This document shows positions 22,367 through 33,022 of a stretch of DNA of 50,427 nucleotides, piece by piece; position 1 is the stretch's first letter; every line of letters begins with the position of its first letter. This stretch comes from Phlegmacium glaucopus (Eukaryota > Basidiomycota > Agaricomycetes > Agaricales > Cortinariaceae): contig MU130452.1 in NCBI GenBank assembly GCA_015039465.1, positions 48,706 to 99,132 on the forward strand. The letters run 5' to 3'. The notes under the pieces were generated by a model. The model had not been told where the DNA came from. It searched no databases and saw only the letters and a list, made by a program, of their open reading frames with translations. The translations under genes were made by a program, and so were the position numbers.

Positions 22367-23629
22367 CGATATTATTATTATTATTAATCATTGATGGCTT
22401 GGCATGGAACCGTGGGTAACAAACCGGGTCCAAGGCTGTCTAACCCTTCTCTAACGAGTGAGCGCTGATATAGCCAGAGCACAACCGGCCCCCAAGCCCG
22501 CAAAGATTCAGAAGCTGAAACGACATGCTCAAATGTGCCTGCAGTGAATGTAGTGACAGTTAGAATCAGAAACCTTCAAATTGCCGGAACCCCCTGCCAA
22601 GGGCGTAACTCGAGTAAGAACCAAGTCCAGGACCTTGAAGTTGGGATAGCTACTGTATCATATCTACTGTAACACCGGACACTCTAGCACAACGCTAGCA
22701 ATCAAATCTAGTTCGATAATCATATTATAGTCTACACGAACCGAGAGTAAGCTAATTATAAGTGAGTGGTTGCCCTAACTTGAAAAGATGAAATATGGGG
22801 GGGGTTATCTCAGCGTCCGCGCCAGCCATTTACGGTATCCATATGGCCATGGACTGACTCTGAGTCATTTATAATTACTTATGTGAATGTATATATAAAC
22901 ACTACTCTCTCTCTCTCTCTCCTTCCTTTTCTTCCATTCTTTCCTTCATTTTTTTTCAACCAGTTATAATATTGAACACAGGTATCGAACGGGTTCGAGC
23001 CCATCTTTTACGGGGCGACCCGGTGTTTCAAGTTTTCCTTACTGATGATACCATTGGCACCATATGATCGCTTCTTCTCCAAATGGATAATCGAGGCTCT
23101 CAGAAGCTATTATTTAAATCATATATAGTGCTTTATATTTATCTCAGTACGATATATGAAGTGTTATCCCAAAATTGTACGACCTTATACGGCAGATTCC
23201 AGAAAGGCCCAATTTATAATTACCGATGCTGTCAATGTCAGTCAACGTCTGCTCTTCCGCTGCCTTACATAATGAACAGGGCTGAGTCAGAGGGATCGAC
23301 ACGCCTCTCCTCACGACGGATATCCTGACACCGCCGACCCCTTGTCAACCGCAGTGACCGTATCCTCGCTCTTGAATGACATAAATCCCCCAATCTATAC
23401 TTTCTCGGGAAAATATATCTTCCTGCTGCATCCAGTCTTGTGAGTTCCGGTGCGAAACGCAAATAACTTTTCTTTCTCATGCATGCGGCCCAAACTTCAA
23501 GTACGAAATATTACTTGAAAGTCCCAAAATGCCTCACTCCCGACAAGCGCGTTGCGTTATAGAGGGGGGTTTATGATCTGAGTACTCGGGGTCAATATCA
23601 TTTCAAGGGGCTATGCTTTTAGAGCTACA
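22367..23629. other. Intergenic upstream of laccase
   Basis: Includes a short ATT run (about 22370-22386) and a CT microsatellite at about 22904-22921. I see no supported gene. Confidence 0.5.
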
Positions 23630-23635
23630 TATAAA
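23630..23635 (+). promoter_or_regulatory. TATA box of laccase
   Basis: TATAAA 49 nt before the laccase ATG. Confidence 0.6.
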
Positions 23636-23683
23636 GGTTCAGTTGCCAGTATGACCTTGCTACCATTCACCTGACGCACAACT

Positions 23684-26051
23684 ATGCGGCTCTTTACCAC
23701 TGTCCTTCCAAGTTTTTCTCTTCTTTTGTCCGCTTTTGTCTACGCTTCGATAGGCCCTACTACCGACTTATACATCGCGAACAAGTTTCTGCAACCTGAT
23801 GGCTTCAATCGCTCGTGAGCCTACTATACAATTCACTACTTTCATCTTCGTCTCTAACCTTTTCGTCAGCACTGTCCTCGCTGGTGAGACACAAACGGGC
23901 GTGTCATTCCCTGGACCGTTGATCACTGGCAAGAAGGCACGTTGTAATTCCTTCGTTTTCCATTCCATCAATCTTCATGGAGCACATCAAGGGTGATCGC
24001 TTTGAAATCAATGTGATTGATCAATTGACGGACACGACCATGCTGAGAAGCACAAGTATTGTAAGTTGAACAAGACGCGAACCGATTTTCATTTTCTCAC
24101 GACGCGTACCAAACCTACCATAGCATTGGCATGGATTGTTCCAAGAAGGGACTAACTTCGCAGATGGACCTGTCGGAGTCTCTCAATGTCCAATTATTCC
24201 TGGAGATTCTTTCTTGTATGATTTCTCTGTCCCAGACCAGGCAGGAACATTTTGGTATCACTCACATCATGGTAGGTTTCATCTTCAAAAGTTTACTTTT
24301 ACTTGGGATTGAAAGACGATCTGCTGCGTAGCGAACCAATACTGCGATGGCCTTCGAGGTGCACTCGTAATTTATGATCCAGCAGACCCGTATCTTGACT
24401 TGTAAGTCGGACATTTGAACGTCGAGAGGCTTTCACTGACGATTTTGTGCGATGTAGTTACGATATCGATGATGGTGAGATCTGCCTCGTCTATTGTTTT
24501 TTACACTCTCAAACGTTCTATTCCGTATTATCCAGACGATACTGTTATAACTCTCGCAGACTGGTATTAGTCCTTTTGTGTTACCCCCGTTCGCTTGCTG
24601 ATGTTTTGATTAAGGTATCACCTTACCTCTCCTGCGGCCGCTCCTATCGGGCAAGCAAATTCAACTCTTATTAATGGCTTGGGGCGCTTTTCTGGTGGCC
24701 CAACCTCCGATCTCGCAGTGATCAATGTTGTGGAAGGAAAGCGTTATCGTTTCAGACTGGTGTCAATCTCTTGTGATCCTAGTTTCACATTTTCGATCGA
24801 TGGACATAACATGGTAAGTTGTTTGAATTAGCACCAATGCAGATCCTAACGGAAGAACCTACCTTGGGGGCTCTAGACCATAATTGAAGTGGACGGAAGT
24901 AATGTTATACCCCTCGTTGTTGACTCTATTTCAATATTCGTTGGCCAACGTTACTCCTTCATTTTAACTGCTGATCAACCTGTCGACAACTACTGGGTTC
25001 GTGCCCTCCCCAGCCTTGGCACTCTGAACTTCGATGGCGGAGTCAACTCAGCCATTCTCAGATACGCAGGCGCACCCGTTGCTGAACCCACCACTACACA
25101 ATCCCTTAGCAATCCATTGGTAGAGACCGATCTCCATCCTCTTGAAAATCCAATTGCCCCTGGTGTTCCTGTACCCGGAGCCGCTGATGTCAATTTGAAT
25201 CTTGATGTCCAGTTTAATCCGACACCATTTAACTTTACCGTCAATGGTGCCAGTTTTGTTCCACCCAGCGTTCCTGTGCTTCTTCAAATTATCAGCGGTG
25301 CCTCAACCCCACAAGACCTACTGCCCCCTGGATCTGTATACGTTCTACCTCCCAACAAAGTAATCGAAATTTCCATCCCTGGAGGTTCGGCTGGTAGTCC
25401 CGTGAGTAACATACGGCCTTCACTTTATTTACCAACAAGCTTCTTTTTACTGACAACCATCCGTTCCTGTACAGCATCCTATTCATCTTCATGGGGTAAG
25501 GACAACTCAGTCTCGACTGTATCATGTACCTCATCAACTGATCCCGTTCCTCCTCCCTCGATCTAGCATAATTTCGCTGTTATTCGAAGTGCAGGGAATT
25601 CAACCTATAACTTCGTGGACCCTGTTCGACGGGATGTCGTCAGCATAGGTGGAGCTACAGATAATGTTACTATCCGTTTCGTGACCGACAACGAAGGCCC
25701 ATGGATAATGCATTGGTTCGTCAAATTTCCCTACGTAAATTTCTCCTGTCATTGAGTCCTTTATTCGACTGCTTTATTCAGTCATATCAATTGGCACTTG
25801 AATCTGTAAGCAATTAATATTCTCATGAGAATTTTAACGTACACATTACTGAGATGGGCACGTTTTCAAGGGGATTTGCTATTGTTTTAGCAGAAGACGT
25901 ACCAGCGATAGCCCAGACAACTCCTCCAGGTAACTTTTACTTGTTGTCTCTCTCTATGAACTTATTCCTAACCTGAACTTTCTCTCCAGATGCTTGGGAG
26001 CAACTTTGCCCAGCGTACAACGCATTCTTGCCTGAGATAATAACAACTTAA
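23684..26051 (+). CDS. lcc: Laccase (secreted multicopper oxidase), 522 aa, 14 exons
   Basis: Oxidises phenols and related compounds with four coppers, reducing O2 to water; secreted. Exons: 23684-23814, 23870-23936, 23992-24060, 24124-24271, 24332-24401, 24458-24474, 24536-24563, 24615-24813, 24877-25401, 25475-25495, 25567-25715, 25782-25805, 25871-25929, 25990-26051 (1569 nt). An N-terminal signal peptide ([10 protein letters not shown]) precedes [19 protein letters not shown]. The copper ligands are all present: HWHG at 90-93, HSH at 135-137, HPIHLHG at 419-425, and HCHINWH at 474-480 with the T1 Cys at 475. Phe485 is at the axial T1 position, as in high-potential white-rot laccases. The substrate-pocket Asp is probably Asp249 (IIEVD). 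Oddities: intron 2 has a GC donor (AAG/GCACGT), exon 6 is 17 nt, and Asn replaces the usual Asp after HCHI. It converges on the hAT remnant. Confidence 0.97.
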
Positions 26052-26404
26052 TGGTAAACACAATAAGTCACTGGGCCATAGGGTTTTCTTCTACAGACTT
26101 TCTTTTTGACCATTTCTACTCCCATACCATTTAATTACTGCTACAATTTGACACAAACCCCATTGGACTTGACACGAACTTGACACTATTTTGGACTTGA
26201 TACTGTTGATAGGATGACGATGTACTTTAGTTTTCGTTTTATACCCCTAATTGTGCAACTGTAAATCTTCTACATCATGATGAAATCCCACCTAAAGAAT
26301 GTCTCTCTATCGACGGAATTTAAGCTTAAGGCTGGACTACATTTTGCTCAGATGATATGCCTTTAGTGCAACACCTTCCAATACGGAAGGTAAGTATTAG
26401 CCAG
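26052..26404. other. Laccase 3' flank
   Basis: No coding sequence recognised between the laccase stop and the hAT remnant. Confidence 0.5.
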
Positions 26405-27142
26405 ACTCAGTATTCTTTTCTGGCAATGATAGTATGTAGGTCAACTTTCCCTTCCCCATTCCCTCAAAAGCCGCAGCTAATGAACCATCCTTCAAATCTG
26501 TCCTTTCAATCAATGCTCGTATCGCGACAAGATCCTTCACTTTATCTGCTGCCGCCACAATATCAGTCCCCCAACAAATTTTAACATGTTTACGAAGATT
26601 GCTGGTAGACCTCGCATCGGCTTTATCGAGATACCGATTTACGAAACGTGGATTTCTTCCTTTCGCTTTGCAGTTTTTGGCGAGACATTCAAATACGTGG
26701 ACGCGGCGACTTCCGATATAGTGGATCGCAGGAGATGACTTGAAAAACGCATATATAGGTGATGTCCATTCCTTCCGAAGTCGTTCTACTCGGTGCCCTT
26801 CATTTTCAACAAACTAAGATTCGTTCGAAGACTAAAAATGGACCCACGTAATTCATCTTCAGCGCTTTCACGGGAAGGAGGTTCATGACCTTGGTCACCT
26901 ATATCTCTATCGCTCTCCTCACACTTCTTGGCTAACGCTTTCTCAGGATATGCCAGTAAATCATCCGAGTCGTTATCGATTAGATCTAGTTTGGTTTCCA
27001 GTCTTGGCTTCTTCTTCAAGTTGTGAGCTGCTAGATCCGATCCGTCCAGCAGCTCCAGCTGGCTGGGTTCGGAAACCTGTTTTCGTTTGCAAGAAGGGCA
27101 GATAGTTTCAACGAGCGGTAACTTAGAGCTTGATTCTTCCAT
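26405..27142 (-). pseudogene. hAT-type transposase remnant (BED-like zinc-finger part)
   Basis: The 5' portion of a hAT-type transposase gene, as recognised from a basidiomycete family. The first open piece (27142-26786) is a hydrophilic leader with CPSC and acidic/basic tracts. A second piece in another frame begins near ENEGHRVERLRKEW, then WTSPIYAFFKSSPAIHYIG, followed by a BED-like C/C/H/C cluster (HVFECLAKNCKAK ... LRKHVKICWG, about 26740-26530). It ends soon after GMGKGK at a stop near 26405. The frame change near 26820 is either a very short intron or an indel. The catalytic core and dimerisation domain are missing, so this is a dead fragment. Confidence 0.7.
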
Positions 27143-28547
27143 CGGGTTGGTGGTCGTAGAAAGATAGTAAAATATGCGTCAAGATTGAAATTGGGATGGA
27201 TTGGGGGGGACGGTTGGTGTGGATCAAAAATTGCTGTTATAAAGTTGCTGACATGACCTATTATATGTGCTTGGGAACAGCCATCCGCTGAGTCATATAT
27301 ATATACTATACGATGTACCAGGATCACAAGTAATTACCCGTACACGATGCCTGAGCGTGTGATTACCAAAGGTTCAGCTCACTATGCTAGCCGGGCCGGC
27401 GATAGCCAAGGGGATACTGTCTCATGCCAGCATTGCCAACAATGCCAAGAAGCGCCGGGGACGAGCAGGCTTGCACAAAAGTACCCTTAGGTCACTGACC
27501 AACTTGAGTCCTCCACACCACTTCACTGTACAATATTACTATTACTAATGGAAATAGCTCTCTTTGACCTTATCTACCATTATAAGCACATTGCATAACG
27601 AGTACAAAATAGTGTAATGAATTCATTCTTGAAGGTTCACTGACAAAGTTTGGCAGAAGGACTCGGAGCAATGACATGTTGTCAATTCATTTCAAGGGAC
27701 ATCCCATCGGCGTATGGCGTGGCTGCTCTGTTTCGTACGGTGCTTGCCGATGATCAGCAGCCGATCACTACCACTGGCAGATCTTTATCTTTTGCCGTTC
27801 ATTGACGTGTCGCTAGTAGTAGTGTCCCGAGACGCCACTTTACGACACGCAATATTGAACTCTCAACTACGCTCTTCACAACGTACTTAGATTTCATGCT
27901 TTCTTGACTACCTGCATGGCGAAAGACTACCAGACACAAAAAAAAAAGGAAGGACGAAGAGGGTGGTATATGTGACAAGGAGGACGATTCATCGGCGTTG
28001 TATTCATCGGCTGGAACTTGAAAGTGAAGACCAAGTGAAGACATATGGAGCCCCGCAATTCATATCTGCCTGCGGCCCTTCAAGTTGATCGTGAGGAGTA
28101 TTCAGTTATTGCTCACTGATAGTATGTGAATTCAGATCTGCCTCCATTCCAGCCTCCTTGGATTAGTTTGAAAATAATAGATGCTTTCAAGAGGTAGTGT
28201 TTAGAAGCATAGACATGTTAACATTGAGAGCAGAGAATTGGAGGGGCCAAATACCATCATCCTTAAGCTTGTTAGAATTATTCTGGTCTCTCAGTTGTAA
28301 GCGTCTACAGAACGTTTCCGCTCTCATCGCTAATCAAACCATAGGGACGGGTCAACATCATTAATATTTCACTGCACTTGACAATCGAAAAAAATACCAT
28401 CGTCCCATTTATGCTGATAAGTATTAAAATTCCCCGAGGACCTTCGCGATAAGCAGATGTTAATTTCATGCTGTAATAAGCAAATTATTTGACGTAAGCG
28501 GATATTGCCGCATACAACCGTTAATCATATTCACAGCATCTACGTAT
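27143..28547. other. Intergenic, no supported gene
   Basis: Short open frames on both strands without motif or splice support. Confidence 0.5.
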
Positions 28548-29466
28548 CTAATCCGAGGATTCACAGGAAGTATCTTGCATATCCCAAGCCCCGAAGATGC
28601 CAAGCCTTCCCTAGGGGGAGAGGAAGATAGAGCATGAGGATACATAGTAAAGAACGGTACCAGTAGTAGCCACCATACCAGATTAAAGCATTCGGCAGGG
28701 AAAAAGTGCCGTCCGTGAATATCCGCTGGTGTCGTTGCACACATAATCCTCCAGTCAGCGCCTGTCTGGAGGTTGTCCAGACGCGCTTCGACGCGCTAGT
28801 TCAGGCGTTGCATGCAGAAGTACAACACATAAAAGAACAGCATAAAAAGTACATACTCTGGAAGAAGAGCCCATATCCAAACCATTTTCCGCACATCCCT
28901 GAAGAAAAAAAATTGGATGAGCGAAACTTATACCAAGCTAGAAAAAAAAACTCACAAGGTCCACAAAGTTGCCCCATGTTGTCTCACAAGCAGGTTCATC
29001 GGAATTCACAATCCAAAATCCCCAAACACCCCTCCCTAGTCCCTGTTCGATATCGGACCATCAGGAAGCAGATTAATTGTACTATAGGATGAAATCTCAC
29101 CAAATCTTGACAGAAGTCGGTTAGGAGAAGTCGTCCATGAATCTCCGTAGGGGTTTCTTTACAAGCCTTCATCGCCTCTTGGCCGATAGCATTAGACGAT
29201 AGCCTAGCCGTGTATTCTCGCGTAGCATAGCGGAGACAATGTTCGCCACCCTTTAGACGTTCCCAGACTGGAGGTACCGAAGGCAATATTCGTCCATCGC
29301 TGAAATTGGGAATTTCAGTATCATGCAACGACAGCGATCGGGCACGGAGAAATGCCCCCTTGTCATCTGTATATGACAGCCCAAGTGCGAGACAAATCGA
29401 CAACAGCAGATAGAAAGTGAAAATAAAGAGCAGTGAGCAGCATCTGTTCCTTCTCGACTGCTCCAT
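28548..29466 (-). CDS. Conserved cysteine-rich membrane or secreted protein, 224 aa
   Basis: Function unknown; I recognise the sequence pattern from a family found in mushroom genomes. Five exons in perfect phase: 29466-29101, 29042-28956, 28898-28857, 28795-28679, 28610-28548 (675 nt). A short basic N-terminus is followed by a hydrophobic anchor or signal (LLFIFTFYLLLSICLALGL). The predicted extracellular part has conserved blocks PSVPPVWERL, CLRYATREYTA, KACKETPTEIHGR, DFCQDL, GVWGFWIVNSDEPAC, GADWRIMCATTPADIHGR, and a C-terminal GIFGAWDMQDTSC. Paired cysteines across the blocks suggest disulfides. The EIHGR and DIHGR motifs are echoed twice, which hints at an internal duplication. It is likely a complete gene, since all five exons join without a frame break. 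Confidence 0.87.
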
Positions 29467-30361
29467 GCTATGCGCTCTGAGTATACAAAGAAGTAAGTAC
29501 CATTGAGGATGGCCTTTAAGTAAACTTCACAAGGATATAGTTGAATTATCCGACGACGTCGATTCAGGAGATCCATGTGACATGGTACGGTTATCAACGA
29601 AGGTTGTTTGCGGGAAGGATGCTTGCATCCGGTATGAGGCTTCCTGGGGACTGAGATTCAGAGCCATTTGAGTGGGGAACGGGCACAAAGACAGTGTGCT
29701 CAGCAAGCTGACTATGGTAGTTGGAGGCTATCTCCTATAAGCAGAAGTCCCAGCCCAAGGAGCCGGAGATAGGAAGGCTTCGGGAGGCATATTTAGACTC
29801 CTTGGAAGAACTATGAACAGCGTACCGACATCAGGTCTGCACACAACTTTTGAGTTACATTACTAGCTGGCTCTGGTTTCAGAGGACGTGGTACGTCCGC
29901 ATGATTGCTGCGTTAACACGGCTTTGGTTTCTGGCGTTTGACGCGCTCAGAAAGCGCCTTATACGGCATATTGCACGATTAGGGAAAATCGAAGCCCAAT
30001 GTGGTGTCAGTGTGAGAAAATGGTAGCCATGTGTCAAGTGGTTGCAATTTTAGGCACAAAAGGTTAAGACTACCTGTGAAATCATCAAGGTAATCGTGCT
30101 TATCACCACTCAGCAAGGCATCGACAGATGGCCACCAAATCCGGCCACAATGTAGATAAGTGGTCTTTCATTATAAAAAAATTGACAAGATGATCGGACA
30201 AAGATCTCATCTCTGTTAACGCGATAGGGTGTGTCAAGTGGTGTTGATACACTGCAAAAGCTTTACTTTTAGAAAGAAGATCTTTTGAAATGAATGAACT
30301 GCACGTCGAACCCGAGGCGCCAATGCAGCCCATGCACCCCGAAAACACCTTTTCTTCCCTT
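29467..30361. other. Intergenic
   Basis: No gene I can support. The minus-strand frame 30103-30348 may be a downstream exon of the candidate at 30362-30866, but the join is unresolved. Confidence 0.45.
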
Positions 30362-30866
30362 CAGTCCAGATGCAGGTCTCTAATGAAAGAGGAGAGAAGT
30401 TCAATTTGAGTTAGGAGAATGAAGACTTGCCTGGCTGCTTGCAATCCAGCTGGGGCCAGCCGTACGAAGGTAACGTAATTTTTCCGTGGTAAAATGTAGT
30501 AAGTCATCGTGGATGATTCGTGTTCGATTACTTCTATGTTTTGGAACGAAAGCTTGTAGGATGCGTGGATGTTAGGACACAGGTGATGACTCCTGGTATA
30601 ATCACTGGAGATGAGAAACATGTCGTGAAGCAGAAGTTTAGACTCTGGAGCTCGTGTGGGGCGGTCGAAGACTCGAAAGTGTCTTCGGGCGTGTTGAAAG
30701 AATGTCTGAGCTCGAAAGCTACACGGCTGCCATCTGAGTCCTCAAGAAGGGCCGGCTTCTCGCTCTCCCACCCGTCAGTATTAGACTGTCCGCAGGCCGG
30801 GTAAGGTAGGCTCGCTGCAAGGTTGAGGCAAAGACATAGAAGACCAAAGTTTCGAAGAACAAACAA
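30362..30866 (-). CDS. Candidate small secreted protein (splicing unresolved)
   Basis: The first open piece (30866-30535) starts with a good signal peptide (FGLLCLCLNLAASLPYPACG) and a Ser/Glu-rich stretch. A second piece in another frame (about 30550-30430) carries EVIEHESSTMTYYILPRK and FVRLAPAGLQAARQ, which looks strongly protein-like. Candidate donors (GTGATT near 30600) and acceptors (ACATAG near 30555) exist, but no pair I tried joins the two in frame. I do not recognise the family. The gene may be intact with an unseen intron, or broken. Confidence 0.4.
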
Positions 30867-31077
30867 ACACGTGACTAGGGACTGCTTACAAAGTTACATA
30901 AAGACAGGTGTTAGCCAAGTGTTAGCCATCCTCGCGAGGTCAAAACTGACGTTTCAGTTTTATTGTTTACAGGTTAAACAACTTTTCTCTTGATGCTGAT
31001 ACGGCTGGCTACCTGTTCACTTTCTTACCAGATCTCTTCTCACTTATTTCTGCGAGCCCCTCTTGCCAAATTATATA
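30867..31077. other. Intergenic, divergent promoter region
   Basis: Short gap between the secreted-protein candidate (minus) and the gene remnant (plus). Confidence 0.4.
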
Positions 31078-31734
31078 TGGCATCTTTCAGGTGTGACATA
31101 AGGTTATCACCGCTGCAGCTCAATCAAATTGGTCCAACGTTTCCAGAAGCTTTACGATTAGCTCGAACTGAAGCGGCCGGTCTCCACAAAATCAAATCTG
31201 ACGATCTACTGACAGAGGACTTTGTCTTATCTTTTGGGATTACAAGAAAGTCAGCGATCTTTGGGCGAAATGCAGAAGTTGTTACCAAACTCAAGAATCT
31301 GTTCAGTGGGAAGGTTTGTCACCTGCTTTGTCACATTCGAACGATTAGAAATTCTTTACCTTCATGGATTAATAAAAGGACCTGGCACAAGTCAAGGACT
31401 AGCCGTCTTAACCGAGCAGGAACCCTTCCGCTGCCAACGAACCTTACATTGCGTCATGCTTCTATGTTTTGTATACGGCATTTCCGAATCGGAAATGGAC
31501 GAAGAGGCATGCGCCTCAAGAGATATCGGAAACCTTTTTTTGGAGGAATACCCAAAATCTGGAATCCAAGGAGTTGCTTTCTTCCCACAATATTGGCATC
31601 CATCAGAATACATAAGAATAGACGGTATATTTTGGCTCACTGGATCTCTCTAAGTGCCTTGTTAATATATTATTGCAGATCACGACGACCATGCGCCGCA
31701 AGTATTACCCAAACGGTCTGTTTATCGATCATGA
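31078..31734 (+). pseudogene. Frameshifted gene of unknown family
   Basis: The first piece starts at 31078 and reads through LNQIGPTFPEALRLARTEA and FGITRKSAIFGRNAEVVTKL to about 31310. The second piece continues one frame away (FVTCFVTFERLEILYLHG, GPGTSQGLAVLTEQEPFRCQ, GISESEMDEEACASRDIGNL, IQGVAFFPQYWHPSEYIRID). A final small exon (31679-31734, DHDDHAPQVLPKRSVYRS) joins in phase across a 54-nt GTATAT..TTGCAG intron from 31624. The only break is the single-base shift near 31310, with no usable intron. It is therefore a recent pseudogene or a sequencing indel. No family is named. Confidence 0.55.
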
Positions 31735-32699
31735 AGTGTCCTCTCCCGCATGTGACCTGACGGTCCGAATCAACTTTCACAAATTCTAATTAGCTTCGAG
31801 GGAAATCCACTGGCTTCTGGTATTTAGACCATAACATTGTATTAAAGGACTAGATACAACATAGATACAATAAGTAAATTTTAAAAAAATCAGAGCATAC
31901 CGACAGTGCTGAGGGATCAAGAAATTGGAATGGAAGAGGAGGCACGCTAGGCTGAGTGAAGGGGATGCTCGGCAGTCATCGCCGTGGTACTGAACAGGGG
32001 TGGTTGGTGGGTTAGGCAGGTGCCGTGCCCCTTGCGTCGTCATGTAGCCTGCCACGCGTGTTGCGGGGTAAGGTGAGCCCACCTGTGACTGGGAAGTGTC
32101 ATGTTGCTGCTGTCAAGGGGCGACTGCGTTGGGGTCATGGTGGCTGAGTTGGCGTTATTAAGTGTCGCTGGTCGTTCATGCATCCTGTATTCGCGCACTG
32201 CTGGCTGCTTGTGCCTTGCCGTCGTGTGTGCCCGTCTTGCGGGTCTGATGGGCGGGTGTTGTAGTGGTGCATCAGCGCTCGTGGCGGTCGTTGGGCATCA
32301 ATGGGTGCAACGAATATTGGAATTTATTTATCACTTCGCCTTCGTTGCGTCACCCTGCCACCCATTTGTTTGTATGTGCAGACATTTGGGCTTACTTTGT
32401 AATATCGTTCGTTTACTCCAACAACAATCACTATCATCTAATACACTCGTTTCCATGTATAACGAGAACCTGCTCGTCGATACAGGCGATTAGCAAGGGA
32501 AGGTGAGCTGCAGTATACCAGCGAGCGTCACATTTTAAGGAAATGCGGAGATGGCTAAAATAGGGTTCGTTAAGCGCCTATTATCCTACTGGGCTGCGAT
32601 CCCCCAGTTGCAATGAATATATCGTAATAATCATTAAGTCGAGTAACAGGAAATGAGTACTGGTTACGTCAGAGATCAGAATCATAAACACCTACCAAC
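31735..32699. other. Intergenic, GC-richer island near 32.0-32.3 kb
   Basis: An open frame 32101-32493 (+) of 130 codons is hydrophobic but shows no domain. The local GC rise could by itself keep frames open. No gene is called. Confidence 0.4.
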
Positions 32700-32987
32700 T
32701 AAAGATCTTCATACTCATAAGAGACGTTTCGAGAAAAGTGAGGACCTCTAAAAGAATAAGGCGAATGATCATTTCACTCATGATTCGAAACTGAAAACAA
32801 ACAAATAAATGCTTCGTAAATAATATCAATAATGGCACTAGTCTACTACTAGTAGTCTACTCTATTGTCCTTGCGAATCATAATGTCCCATAAAATTGAA
32901 AGGTATGTCCGAGTGAATGGGAGGGATATGTTTTACACCCCCCAAACATCAATTGTAAAGTGGCATCGGAGTGCTAGTAAGGGTGAC

Positions 32988-33022
<35 letters not shown>

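Noticed and set aside
22988..23025. GGGTTCGAGCCC resembling a tRNA B box
   Set aside because: No A box at a plausible distance and no cloverleaf; read as chance.
32101..32493. 130-codon plus-strand open frame
   Set aside because: It lies in a GC-rich patch, shows no motif, signal peptide or splice partners, and its codon composition looks random.
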